DNA from: DASUTB01 sp036374835
GTDB lineage: Bacteria; Actinomycetota; Actinomycetes; Jiangellales; Jiangellaceae
Direction: 5' to 3'
Assembly (NCBI GenBank): GCA_036374835.1
Contig: DASUTB010000001.1
Span: 150,708 to 214,707 of the forward strand
DNA: 64,000 bases
The notes under the pieces were generated by a model. That model made no database searches. It saw nothing but the letters and a program-made list of their open reading frames with translations, and was not told the origin of the DNA. The first letter of the stretch is position 1; each line of letters opens with the position of its first letter. Below, piece after piece: positions 23,578 through 32,020 of the stretch. The position numbers and the translations under genes are program-made.

Positions 23578-24377
23578 CGGCCGGCGGTGGCGCGGTCCGC
23601 GGCCGGACGTATCAGGCGTTGCTGCTGGCGCTGGAGATCACCGTTCCCGCGCTCTTGCTCGTGGCCTATGCCATCTGGGCGGCGGCCGCGGAGTCGTTCT
23701 ACTTCCCGCCACTGGGGGAAATCGGCGAGCGGTTCGCCGAGCTGTGGTTCGCCGAACGGCTGACCGACGACGTGCTGCCGAGCTTGCGGCGGCTCGCGAT
23801 GGGGTACCTGCTGTGCGTCGTGGTCGGCATCGGTGCCGGGCTCGTGCTCGGCGCATTCCGGCTGGTCCAGCAGGCCGTTCAGCCGTTTGCCGAGTTCCTG
23901 CGCGCGCTGCCGGCGGTGGCGCTGATCCCGTTCGGCATCCTCGTGTTCGGCGCCCGCGGCGACTCAATGAAGATCTTCATCATCCTGGTCGGCGCGGTCT
24001 GGCCGATCCTGCTGAACACCATCGACGGGGTACGTGGCGTCGACCGCGGTTTACTCGAAATGGCGCGCGCCTACAGCGTCGGACGCTGGGGCCGCATCCG
24101 CGACGTTGTGATCCCGGCCGCGCTGCCGCGCATGGTGGCGGGGATGCGCACGAGCCTGTCGATCGCGATCATCTTGATGGTCGTCAGCGAGATGGTGGCC
24201 AGCAGCAACGGCGTGGGTTACTTCGTCCTGGAGTCGCAGCGCCGCTTCGCGATCGCGGACATGTGGGCCGGCATCGTCCTGCTCGGCATCATCGGCTATC
24301 TCGCCAACCTCCTGTTCGTTCAGACCGAGCGTCGAATCCTTCGCTGGCACCGCGAGTCGAAGGGGGCCTCGCTATGA
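23574..24377 (+). CDS. SsuC/TauC-type ABC transporter permease (2)
   Basis: 267-residue partner of the preceding permease, with the same fold and EAA loop (LEMARAYSVGRWGRIRDVVIP). The N-terminal helix begins LLLALEITVPALLLVAYAIW. It overlaps both neighbours by 4 nt (ATGA), which indicates strict translational coupling. Sequence divergence from permease 1 supports a heterodimer. The substrate class (alkane sulfonate, hydroxymethylpyrimidine, aromatic acid) cannot be told from the permeases. Confidence 0.88.
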   Translation: MTAGGGAVRGRTYQALLLALEITVPALLLVAYAIWAAAAESFYFPPLGEIGERFAELWFAERLTDDVLPSLRRLAMGYLLCVVVGIGAGLVLGAFRLVQQAVQPFAEFLRALPAVALIPFGILVFGARGDSMKIFIILVGAVWPILLNTIDGVRGVDRGLLEMARAYSVGRWGRIRDVVIPAALPRMVAGMRTSLSIAIILMVVSEMVASSNGVGYFVLESQRRFAIADMWAGIVLLGIIGYLANLLFVQTERRILRWHRESKGASL

Positions 24378-25189
24378 GCTCGGAGACGGTGCTCGAGGTC
24401 GGCGGATTGGCAAAGAGTTACTCGTCGCGTACTGGGACCACCGAAGCGATCGGCGATGTGTCGTTCGACGTCGCACGCGGCGAGTTCGTCTGCGTGGTCG
24501 GGCCGTCCGGCTGCGGCAAGACCACCCTGCTCAAGTGCCTCGCCGGGCTGCTCGAACCGACGTCCGGCGAGGTGCGGCTGGACGGCGAGCCGGTGCGCCG
24601 TCCCCCACCGAACATGGGTTTCGTCCCCCAGGACTACACCAACTCGATGCTGCCGTGGCTCCGGGTCGACAAGAACGTAACGTTCCCGCTGCGACACAAA
24701 GGGGTCGGCGCCGCCCGCCGCGCCGAGCTGGCCGACGAGACGCTGCGGATTGTCGGGCTCTCGGAGTTCGCCCGCCACTACCCGTGGCAGCTGTCCGGCG
24801 GGATGCAACAGCGGGTGGCGATCGCCCGCGCGTTGGCCTACGAACCGGAGATTCTTCTCATGGACGAGCCGTTCGCGTCGGTGGACGCACAGACCCGCGG
24901 TGATCTCGAGGACCTGCTACTCGACGTCTGGGACAGGTATGGCGTGACGACCGTGTTCGTCACGCACGACATCGACGAGTCGGTCTACCTGGCCGACCGC
25001 GTCATCGTGCTCAGCGCCCGCCCGTCGAAGGTTCAGCGCGTGTTGCCGGTAGACCTGCCCCGGCCCCGTGACCAGATCACCACCAAGGAGCTCGGCGAGT
25101 TCACGAAGTTACGCACCGAAGTGGTCCGCACGATCCGGCAGACCGGCAGTCGCGCCGTGTCCGGGACCGGCGGTCACCGTTCCAGGTAG
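24374..25189 (+). CDS. SsuB/TauB-type ABC transporter ATPase
   Basis: 271 residues. Walker A is GPSGCGKTT (about 43-51), the signature is QLSGGMQQRVAIARAL, Walker B is ILLMDEPFASVD and the His switch is VTHDID. These are standard for the nitrate/sulfonate/taurine class. I chose ATG 24374, which overlaps the permease stop (ATGA). Residues after about 225 form a short C-terminal extension rich in Arg and Gly. The 46-nt gap before the binding protein contains that gene's GGGAGGAG site. Confidence 0.92.
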   Translation: MSSETVLEVGGLAKSYSSRTGTTEAIGDVSFDVARGEFVCVVGPSGCGKTTLLKCLAGLLEPTSGEVRLDGEPVRRPPPNMGFVPQDYTNSMLPWLRVDKNVTFPLRHKGVGAARRAELADETLRIVGLSEFARHYPWQLSGGMQQRVAIARALAYEPEILLMDEPFASVDAQTRGDLEDLLLDVWDRYGVTTVFVTHDIDESVYLADRVIVLSARPSKVQRVLPVDLPRPRDQITTKELGEFTKLRTEVVRTIRQTGSRAVSGTGGHRSR

Positions 25190-25235
25190 CACAGCCACGC
25201 CGGCGTGCTGCGCGGACAAGGGAGGAGTAACACTT

Positions 25236-26294
25236 ATGGGTACGTTCGTTAGGCGCCGTGCGCTGCGAATGACGGTCGGGCTGGCTGCGTTCACGCTGCT
25301 GGCCGCAGGCTGTGGCGACGACGGCGGGGACACCGCAGAAGACGACACGGGCGCTGAGGATGCGGCCGCGGACGATGACATGGCGGAGTCTCCCACTCCG
25401 GAACAAGACGCTGGCGCCGAGGACATGGAGCCGGTGTCGCTGACCGTCGGCGACGTCCTCGGCACGCCGTCGGCGTTCCTGCAGTTCGCCGTCAACGAGG
25501 GCTTTTTCGAGGAGCAGGGGCTCGACGTGACGGTCGAGGCAAACCCCGGTGGTGCGGCCAACATCCCCGGTGTCGAGTCCGGCGAGTTCCAGATCGCCGG
25601 TTCGAACGTGGTTTCGGTCCTGCTCGCTCGGGCGCAGGGACTCGAGCTGCAGATGATCAGTGCAGGGACGTTCGGAGGGGAGAGCCCGGAGACCGACTTC
25701 GCGCAGATCCTGGTGGCCGAGGACAGCGACATCCAGGGCCCGGAGGATCTGGACGGCCGGTCCGTCGCGATCAATACGCTGGCCAACATCGCCGAGGTGA
25801 CCACGAGGGCGGCGATCCAGAACGCGGGCGGCAGCCACGAGAACATCGACTTCGTCGAGATCGGGTTCCCCGACATGATCCCCGCGCTGCAGGACGGCCA
25901 GGTCGATGCGATCTTCGAGATCGAGCCGTTCGTGTCCGTCGGCCTGGACCAGGGACTGCGATCGGTACTCGCGCCGTACGCCGGCACCGAGCCGGGCATG
26001 GCGATCGGGTCGTACTTCAGCTCGGACGCGTACATCGCGGAGAATCCCGAGGTCATCGACCGGTTCATTGCCGGGATCAGTGCGGCCGGCGAGCACATCG
26101 CCGCGAACCCGGAGGAGTTCCGCACCGCGCTGGTCGAAATCGGCGGCCAGGACCCGGAGGTGGCCGAACAGGTCGTCATACCGAACTGGGGTGGTCCGGT
26201 GGACGTGCCATCGGTCGAGCTCATCGCGGATCTGATGCTGGAGTTCGGCATGGTCGACGAACTCCCGCCGGTCGAGGATGCGGTATACGAATGA
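25236..26294 (+). CDS. NMT1/TauA-type substrate-binding lipoprotein
   Basis: 352-residue binding protein of the Ssu/Tau/NMT1 class. The signal peptide ends in the lipobox LLAAGC (Cys at about 24). An acidic linker follows, then the two-lobe domain starting VSLTVGDVLGTPSAFLQFAV. The segment GVESGEFQIAGSNVVSVLLA matches the family's 'ESGQADI' ligand region. I chose ATG 25236 with GGGAGGAG upstream. It is the last gene of the importer. A family B repeat lies between it and the convergent OsmC-like gene. Ligand unknown. Confidence 0.9.
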   Translation: MGTFVRRRALRMTVGLAAFTLLAAGCGDDGGDTAEDDTGAEDAAADDDMAESPTPEQDAGAEDMEPVSLTVGDVLGTPSAFLQFAVNEGFFEEQGLDVTVEANPGGAANIPGVESGEFQIAGSNVVSVLLARAQGLELQMISAGTFGGESPETDFAQILVAEDSDIQGPEDLDGRSVAINTLANIAEVTTRAAIQNAGGSHENIDFVEIGFPDMIPALQDGQVDAIFEIEPFVSVGLDQGLRSVLAPYAGTEPGMAIGSYFSSDAYIAENPEVIDRFIAGISAAGEHIAANPEEFRTALVEIGGQDPEVAEQVVIPNWGGPVDVPSVELIADLMLEFGMVDELPPVEDAVYE

Positions 26295-26308
26295 GCAGAT
26301 CCGATTGA

Positions 26309-26402
26309 GTGGTTCGATCACGTTCACCACCCGTAGCGACATGACAACAGGCTTGCATAGGTGGTGTGATGCCGCTACGCCTGCCGAACGTGATCGAACC
26401 AC
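26309..26402. repeat. Family B intergenic palindrome, copy 1 (most complete)
   Basis: Outer arms GTGGTTCGATCACGTTC (26309-26325) and its exact complement (26386-26402) enclose a second stem, GTAGCGACATGACAACA paired imperfectly with the TGTGATGCCGCTAC side. It fills the gap between two convergent genes and so could be a bidirectional terminator. The right end, GCCTGCCGAACGTGATCGAA, is shared with copies 2 and 3; copy 4 keeps GCCGAACGTGATCGAAC. Confidence 0.85.
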
Positions 26403-26412
26403 AGCGCTGGGG

Positions 26413-27570
26413 TTAGCCGGACACTGTGAGGCTCGGCCGCAGCGGGGTACGGCACAGCGCGTGCAGGAAGCAGGTCTGCTCACCCATGTCTACGAGGGTG
26501 CGCGCCCAGTCGTCGTCTTCGGCGGTGTCGAGGTGGACGTGTGTCTCGACGGCATCGGCCTCGCCGACGCGGCCCGTCCCGCCGGAGGCTCCGCCCAGCG
26601 AGAAGTGCGTGTCCTGCACGATGCGGTAGCCGTCCAGCCGCTTCTTGGTGATCGCCGCGTAGCGGCCGAACTGGGTCAGGAAGCAGAACGCGATGCCGGC
26701 CGACACGAGCGTCGCCGCGTCCGGCGCGCGTCCGGACTCGTCGGAAACGAAATGGAAGCTCGAGCCGCTGGGTTTGAACAGGTTGATCTCGATGTTCTTG
26801 ACGCCGTCCGGACGTGCCGTGCAGGTCGCGCGGACGTGCAGCGTCCGCTTCTGGTCAGCCTGCAGGCTCGATCCGGCTCCGCCCTCACCGTGGTGCTGCC
26901 GGGCTTGCTCGGTTCGAACCATGAGCCGGTCGGCGTCGGCGGGGCCGTCGACGGTGATCTTTTCGAAACGGTCCGCCGGGTCGGGGAGCGCGGGTACGTC
27001 GAGTGCGGCGACCCGTCCCAGCGTTAGCGGTTTGCCGTTCGAGGTCAGCGTGAACACGCTGCTGTGCGCGTCGCGGAGCAGGCCGTGCAGCGGGGACCCG
27101 GCGAGCGCGTCGGCACACAGGCCGTTGTCCGGGCCGGCCGTTACCTTCAGTGTCGGCGGGAGCGAGCCGCCGAGCATCGTGCCGCGGAGCGCCGACCCCT
27201 CCATCGTGTACCTGTTGTCGAGCGTGAGTTCCATGTCGCCGAGGTCGACGCCGCGTTGCTCGGCCAGTGCGCTGATCTCAGTGAAATAGGACGCCACCAT
27301 GCCAGCGCTCATGAACGCCAGCGGGAACGGCGCCTCGTCGTACCCGGCCAGGTACGGCCCCTCGTCGCTGACCAGCCGCCACGCGGTGTCGCTGGCCGTC
27401 GTGACGACCACAGCCTCTTTCTGCATGCCGGCCAGCGACCGAACGTAGCAGCGCACGGCTAGGCCATGTCGTGGGGTTGGCGGTTCGAAGCCGATTTTGG
27501 CTGCGTCGGCGACGGCGAACAAGCGCGGTCGTTGGTCCTGTCCGAGTACGTTGTCCGCCATTGGGGTCAC
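26413..27570 (-). CDS. OsmC-like protein, probably tandem OsmC halves
   Basis: 385 residues. The first half contains an OsmC-type beta strand and helix arrangement (MELTLDNRYTMEGSALRGTM). The second half has the OsmC-typical central helix with Cys, GIAFCFLTQFGRYA, and a C-terminal Cys pair in EQTCFLHALCRTPL. OsmC/Ohr proteins reduce organic peroxides using two Cys. Here the Cys residues appear in the second half only. It could be a thiol-dependent peroxidase or a structural OsmC relative. It is convergent with the importer and flanked on both sides by family B repeats. Confidence 0.65.
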   Translation of the reverse strand: MTPMADNVLGQDQRPRLFAVADAAKIGFEPPTPRHGLAVRCYVRSLAGMQKEAVVVTTASDTAWRLVSDEGPYLAGYDEAPFPLAFMSAGMVASYFTEISALAEQRGVDLGDMELTLDNRYTMEGSALRGTMLGGSLPPTLKVTAGPDNGLCADALAGSPLHGLLRDAHSSVFTLTSNGKPLTLGRVAALDVPALPDPADRFEKITVDGPADADRLMVRTEQARQHHGEGGAGSSLQADQKRTLHVRATCTARPDGVKNIEINLFKPSGSSFHFVSDESGRAPDAATLVSAGIAFCFLTQFGRYAAITKKRLDGYRIVQDTHFSLGGASGGTGRVGEADAVETHVHLDTAEDDDWARTLVDMGEQTCFLHALCRTPLRPSLTVSG

Positions 27571-27590
27571 CCGACCAGAGTACCCAGATG

Positions 27591-27670
27591 TCGTTCACCA
27601 CCTGCAGCGACATCACACCACCCATGCAAGCCTGTTGTGATGTCGCCACGCCTGCCGAACGTGATCGAAT
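27591..27670. repeat. Family B intergenic palindrome, copy 2
   Basis: It contains CGACATCACACCACC paired with CCTGTTGTGATGTCG and ends GCCTGCCGAACGTGATCGAA. The central part is inverted relative to copy 1, which fits a palindromic unit that can flip. The outer left arm is degenerate (TCGTTCACCACC). It lies between the start of the OsmC-like gene and the end of the LLM gene, both on the minus strand. Confidence 0.85.
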
Positions 27671-27684
27671 GACGGCGCTGATTG

Positions 27685-28668
27685 CTAGTCGGCCCACTTG
27701 CGCAGCTGCGGCAGGACTCCGCTTCCGATCGACCTGATCGTCGCCATCGGATCGGTGCTGGCGACCTGGATCGCGACGTAGTCCGCGCCGACGTCCTCGA
27801 TCAACGGCCGGTATGCGTCCGCCAGCTGTTCGAGATCGCGCACGATGGTGTACTGGGCGAGGATCTCGGACCGGTCCATGGCGTCGGCGCGTTCGCGCAG
27901 GATCGCCGGATCGCCGACTTCGAGCCGGCCGGGCGCGCGGAGCCCGCGCATCGGGGCGAGCGCCTCCCACGCCTCGTCATCGTCGGCCGCCAGCACGACC
28001 CAGCGGGTGGCCATGATGGTGGTGTCCGCCCCGCGGGCCGCCGCCGCGTCCCGGTACGGGTTGATGACCCGCTCGAGGGTCGCCGCCGGCTCCTTGACGC
28101 TGGTGATCAGCCCTTGGGTATGTTCGCCGGCGAACGTCGCGGACTTCGGGCCGCCCGCGGCCATCCAAATCGGCACGCTCCCGACCGGCGGGCTGTAGAG
28201 GCGGGCGTCCTCGGCGGTGTAGTAGTCACCGGTGAGGTTGAGCTTCTCGCCGTCCAGCAGGCCGCGCATGATCGTCACCGCCTCGTTCATCCGGGCGATG
28301 CGCTCCGCGTAGCCTGGGAACTCGTAGCCGAGCGGCGTCTCGTTGATCGCCTCACCGGTGCCGATGCCGAGTCTGAACCGTCCGCCCGACAGCCGGTCGA
28401 CCGTTGCGGCCGCCTGCGCGATCAACGCCGGGTGGTAGCGATACAGCGGCGCGGTGACGCTCGTCGCCAGCTCGACCCGTTCGGTCGCCGCGGCGACCGC
28501 GCCGAACCATGTCCACACGTAGCTGGCCGCGCTCGCGTCGTCCACCCACGGGTGGAAATGATCGGCGCCGGTGACCATGTCGAAGCCGGCCCGTTCGGCG
28601 GCTACCGCGTGCTCGACGAGCAGCTCCGGCTGGTACGACTCATGACTGCACAACCATGCGAACTTCAC
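27685..28668 (-). CDS. LLM-class F420-dependent oxidoreductase (Fgd-like)
   Basis: 327-residue luciferase-like monooxygenase-fold protein. It resembles F420-dependent glucose-6-phosphate dehydrogenase: ADHFHPWVDD near residue 40, GIGTGEAINETPLGYE near 107 and VPIWMAAGGPKSA near 175 are all family hallmarks of coenzyme F420 binding. I chose GTG 28668 (VKFAWLCSHES); the start is not strongly supported by a ribosome binding site. It follows the DHA2 exporter gene by 35 nt. It probably reduces or oxidises a small molecule using F420, possibly the same compound that the exporter handles. Substrate unknown. Confidence 0.82.
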   Translation of the reverse strand: MKFAWLCSHESYQPELLVEHAVAAERAGFDMVTGADHFHPWVDDASAASYVWTWFGAVAAATERVELATSVTAPLYRYHPALIAQAAATVDRLSGGRFRLGIGTGEAINETPLGYEFPGYAERIARMNEAVTIMRGLLDGEKLNLTGDYYTAEDARLYSPPVGSVPIWMAAGGPKSATFAGEHTQGLITSVKEPAATLERVINPYRDAAAARGADTTIMATRWVVLAADDDEAWEALAPMRGLRAPGRLEVGDPAILRERADAMDRSEILAQYTIVRDLEQLADAYRPLIEDVGADYVAIQVASTDPMATIRSIGSGVLPQLRKWAD

Positions 28669-28703
28669 CCAGCCGAGCCTACCGTCCGGGCCGTGGCGCG
28701 GGT

Positions 28704-30230
28704 TCACGAGTCGGCGGCGGTCTTGAGCCGCAGTTCGGGGATGAACCATGCGATCACGAACGCGCACAGAACGAACGGCACGGCGACCAGGAAGACATCG
28801 TTCACCGAGTCGACCCACGCGCCGATGACGATCTCCCTGATTGGGTCCGGCAGCGCGAGGATCTGCTCGACATCGTTGGCGATCTCGGTCTCGCTGCCCC
28901 CGGCAGGCATGGCGCTGGTCGCGCCGGATTCGGTGAGGTAGTGCCCGAGCCGGGTGGCGAGCACGGCGCCGAAGATCGCCGTCCCGAACGCGCCACCCAT
29001 GGAACGGAAGAACGTGACGCTGGACGTCGCGGACCCCATGTCGAGGCGCTCGACGGCATTCTGGACCGCGGTGACGACGATCTGCATCGTCATTCCCAGC
29101 CCGAAGCCCAGAACGAAGACATAGCTCGCCACCAGCCAGTACGGCGTGTCGTCGGCGATCGTGGCCAGCAGAAGCAACGCAACGGCCGTCACCGCCGATC
29201 CGAGGATCGGGAATACCTTGTACCGGCCGGTGCGCGTCATGATCTGACCGGATCCGATCGACGTGGTGAAGATGCCGACGATCATCGGTAGCAGCGCCAG
29301 TCCGGACTGGGTCGGGGTCATCCCTTGCACGACCTGGAAGTAGACCGGAAGAAAGATGATGCCCCCGAACATGGCCACGCCCATGAGTGCGGTGAACGCC
29401 ACGGTCGGGGTGAACACTTTGTTTCTGAACAGGCGCAGCGGGATGATGGGCTCGGCGGCGCGGGACTCGATGAACATCAGGATCCCGACGAGCGCGAGGC
29501 CGGCGAACAGCAGGGCCAGCGAGCGGGGGCTGCCGAAGCCGAACTCCGGCCCGGCCCACGCGGTATACAGCAGGATCGAGCTGACCGCGGCGACGAGGAA
29601 TGCCGCCCCCACGTAGTCGATCTTGTGTTCCCGCCGCACGACCGGCATCCGCAGCGCCAGCGACGTGACGACGAGCGCGGCGATCCCGATCGGGACGTTG
29701 ATCCAGAAGATCCAGCGCCAGCCCGGGCCGTCGGTGAAGAAGCCACCGAGCAGCGGGCCCGCGACGCTCGCCGACCCGAACACCACACCGAAGTAGCCCT
29801 GGTAGCGGCCGCGTTCCCGGGGCGGGATGACGTCGCCAATGATCGACAGCGCCAGTGCGATCAAGCCGCCGGCGCCGAGGCCCTGGACGGCGCGGCCGGC
29901 GATAAGCACCCCCATGTTCGGCGCGAGGGCGAGTACGACCGAGCCGAGTACGAAGATGACGATCGCGGTCTGAAACATCGGGCGTCGCCCGTACAGGTCC
30001 GAGATCTTGCCCCACAGCGGCGTCGACGACGTCGCCGTGAGCAGGTAGCTGGTGACGACCCACGACAGGTGGTCCAGCCCGCCGAGTTCACTGACGATGC
30101 GAGGCAGCGCAGTGGCGACGATGCTCTGGTCGAGCGCGGCGAGGAACATGCCGGTCATCAACCCGGCGAGCACCACCAGGATCTGGCGGTGCGAGAGGTA
30201 TAGCGAGGTGGTCGGTTCCGACGTGGTCAC
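28704..30230 (-). CDS. DHA2-family (EmrB/QacA-type) 14-helix MFS exporter
   Basis: 508 residues with about 14 hydrophobic helices. DHA2 hallmarks are LAALDQSIVATALPRI in helix 1 (motif D1), WGKISDLYGRRPMF (motif A) and GGLIALALSIIGDVIPPRER. Such proton-driven pumps remove lipophilic cations or antibiotics. The GTG start overlaps the MarR stop by 4 nt (GTGA), so regulator and pump are co-translated, the standard layout for a drug-responsive efflux operon. Confidence 0.92.
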   Translation of the reverse strand: MTTSEPTTSLYLSHRQILVVLAGLMTGMFLAALDQSIVATALPRIVSELGGLDHLSWVVTSYLLTATSSTPLWGKISDLYGRRPMFQTAIVIFVLGSVVLALAPNMGVLIAGRAVQGLGAGGLIALALSIIGDVIPPRERGRYQGYFGVVFGSASVAGPLLGGFFTDGPGWRWIFWINVPIGIAALVVTSLALRMPVVRREHKIDYVGAAFLVAAVSSILLYTAWAGPEFGFGSPRSLALLFAGLALVGILMFIESRAAEPIIPLRLFRNKVFTPTVAFTALMGVAMFGGIIFLPVYFQVVQGMTPTQSGLALLPMIVGIFTTSIGSGQIMTRTGRYKVFPILGSAVTAVALLLLATIADDTPYWLVASYVFVLGFGLGMTMQIVVTAVQNAVERLDMGSATSSVTFFRSMGGAFGTAIFGAVLATRLGHYLTESGATSAMPAGGSETEIANDVEQILALPDPIREIVIGAWVDSVNDVFLVAVPFVLCAFVIAWFIPELRLKTAADS

Positions 30231-30670
30231 GCGAGGGTCTCTCCGGTGAGGTTGGCAAGGTCGTCGGCAAGCCGGGCGAGGTAGTGGTTCAAGGCGGTGA
30301 GGTCATGCTCGTCCCAGCCCGCCGTCGCGGCGCGGAGCACGGCGGACCGCTCCGCGATCGCGTCGGCAAGGAACTGCCGGCCGGCTTCTGTGATGTGCAG
30401 CAAGGTCGCACGCCCGTCCTCGGGGTCGGCCTGCCGCTCGACGAGTTCGTCGGTTTCGAGCCCCCGGACGTGCCGGCTCGTGGTGGACACGTCCAGTGCG
30501 AGCGCGTTGGCCAGTGCGGATATACGCACCGGTCCGGATCGGCTCAGCTGGTAGAGGACGCCGATCGCTGCCGGGTCGCTCTTGAACGCGGCACGTAGCT
30601 GACGGCCCACGCGTCCCATGGCGAATTGCAGAGTTTCGGCAGATGCCACCGCATAATCATTTGCTTGCAC
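30227..30670 (-). CDS. MarR-family transcriptional regulator
   Basis: 147 residues from GTG 30670. The winged helix reads LYQLSRSGPVRISALANAL, with VSTTSRHVRGLETDELVERQ as recognition helix and wing start. The wing itself is DPEDGRATLLHITEAGRQFL. These match MarR/SlyA regulators. Frames extend far upstream but would run antisense through the threonine dehydratase gene, so I reject them. It probably represses its own operon (marR-exporter-LLM). The 126-nt divergent region contains the family B copy 3. Confidence 0.88.
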   Translation of the reverse strand: MQANDYAVASAETLQFAMGRVGRQLRAAFKSDPAAIGVLYQLSRSGPVRISALANALALDVSTTSRHVRGLETDELVERQADPEDGRATLLHITEAGRQFLADAIAERSAVLRAATAGWDEHDLTALNHYLARLADDLANLTGETLA

Positions 30671-30710
30671 CCTACAACTAATAACACTTGATGCTCCAAC
30701 AGGTCCAGCC

Positions 30711-30772
30711 ACATCACAACAGGCCTGCATGCCTGTTGTGATGTCGATTGGCCTGCCGAACGTGATCGAACG
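30711..30772. repeat. Family B intergenic palindrome, copy 3 (perfect core)
   Basis: ACATCACAACAGGC (30711-30724) and GCCTGTTGTGATGT (30731-30744) form a perfect 14-bp stem with a 6-nt loop, followed by GCCTGCCGAACGTGATCGAA. This copy is in the divergent region between marR and the threonine dehydratase gene, so it cannot be only a terminator. It may influence both promoters. Confidence 0.85.
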
Positions 30773-30796
30773 ACAGGACGTGGCAGACTGCGGGGC

Positions 30797-32020
30797 GTGG
30801 CCGACGAAGTGTCCACGGTGAGCGCGGCCGACGTTGTCGCGGCTCGGGAGGCGATGCAGGACATCGTTCATCCCACGCCCATGGAGGAGTCGCGCTGGCT
30901 CGCGACCATGGTCGGCGGGCAGGTCAGCCTGAAGTGCGAGAACCTGCAGCGCGCCGGGTCGTTCAAGATCCGCGGTGCCTATACCCGGATCTCCCGGCTG
31001 AGCGAAGCGGAGCGAAGCCGCGGTGTCGTGGCCGCCAGCGCCGGAAACCACGCGCAGGGTGTTGCGTTGGCCGCGCGCATGCTCGGCACCAAGGCGACGG
31101 TGTTCATGCCGAAGGGCGCGCCGATCGTCAAGGAGCGGGCGACCAGATCGTACGGGGCCGATGTCCGGTTCGCCGGCGCCACCGTGGACCAAGCCCTCGG
31201 CGCGGCGCGCGAGTTCGCCGACGAGAGCGGCGCCGTGTTGATCCATCCGTTCGACCACCCCGACATCGTCGCCGGACAGGGTTCGGTCGGGCTGGAGATC
31301 GTGGAACAGCGCCCGGACGTCAGGACGGTGGTCGTCAGCGTCGGCGGCGGCGGCCTGATAGCCGGGATCGGGCTCGTGCTGAAGCAGGCGCGGCCGGACG
31401 CACGCCTCGTCGGCGTGCAGGCAGAAGGTGCGGCCGCGTACCCGCGATCGTTGGCCGCGGGACATCCGGTGGCACTGGAACGTATGACGACGATCGCCGA
31501 CGGCATCGCGATCGGGTGTCCTGGCGACGTGCCGTTCCAGATTGTGCAGCGCGTAGTCGACGACGTCGTCACCGTCTCCGAGGAGTCGATGTCGCAGGCG
31601 CTGGTCGGCCTGCTCGAGCGGGCCAAGCAGGTCGTCGAGCCGGCCGGTGCGGCGAGCGTGGCTGCGCTGATGGACCATGCCGAGCGTTTCGAGCCGCCCG
31701 TCGTTGCTGTCCTGTCCGGCGGCAACATCGATCCGCTGTTGCTGCTGCGCATGATCCGGCACGGAATGGCCGCGGCGGGACGGTACCTGTCGTTCCGGGC
31801 CCGGATTCCCGATTCACCCGGGGGCCTGGCCGGGCTGTTGCGCGAGCTCGCGGTGGCCGATGCGAACGTGCTCGACGTCGTCCACGAGCGCACCGGGGCG
31901 GGGCTGCACCTGGACGAGGTCGAAGTCGCGCTGCACGTCGAGACACGTGGGCCGGAGCACTGCGAGCAGGTTCTCGCGGCGCTGCGGGCGGCGCGCTACC
32001 CGGTGACGGTCGTCGGATGA
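30797..32020 (+). CDS. ilvA: Threonine/serine dehydratase with C-terminal ACT domain
   Basis: 407-residue PLP enzyme that deaminates threonine to 2-oxobutyrate, the first step of isoleucine synthesis or of threonine catabolism. The PLP Lys is in RAGSFKIRGAY (about residue 56). The Gly loop that holds the PLP phosphate is VVSVGGGGLIAGIG. The C-terminal ACT-like region starts near 330 (LSFRARIPDSPGGLAGLLRE). The size and single regulatory domain resemble catabolic TdcB-like enzymes of actinobacteria. The start is GTG 30797; the ribosome binding site is weak. The 3' end overlaps the convergent GH3 gene by 25 nt. Confidence 0.88.
   Translation: MADEVSTVSAADVVAAREAMQDIVHPTPMEESRWLATMVGGQVSLKCENLQRAGSFKIRGAYTRISRLSEAERSRGVVAASAGNHAQGVALAARMLGTKATVFMPKGAPIVKERATRSYGADVRFAGATVDQALGAAREFADESGAVLIHPFDHPDIVAGQGSVGLEIVEQRPDVRTVVVSVGGGGLIAGIGLVLKQARPDARLVGVQAEGAAAYPRSLAAGHPVALERMTTIADGIAIGCPGDVPFQIVQRVVDDVVTVSEESMSQALVGLLERAKQVVEPAGAASVAALMDHAERFEPPVVAVLSGGNIDPLLLLRMIRHGMAAAGRYLSFRARIPDSPGGLAGLLRELAVADANVLDVVHERTGAGLHLDEVEVALHVETRGPEHCEQVLAALRAARYPVTVVG

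Noticed and set aside
27685..30063. LLM frame extended upstream to 792 codons
   Set aside because: The extension is out of frame inside the DHA2 exporter gene, which has clear transporter motifs.
30227..31762. MarR frame extended upstream to 511 codons
   Set aside because: The extra part is antisense to threonine dehydratase; a MarR of 147 residues from GTG 30670 has the normal length.
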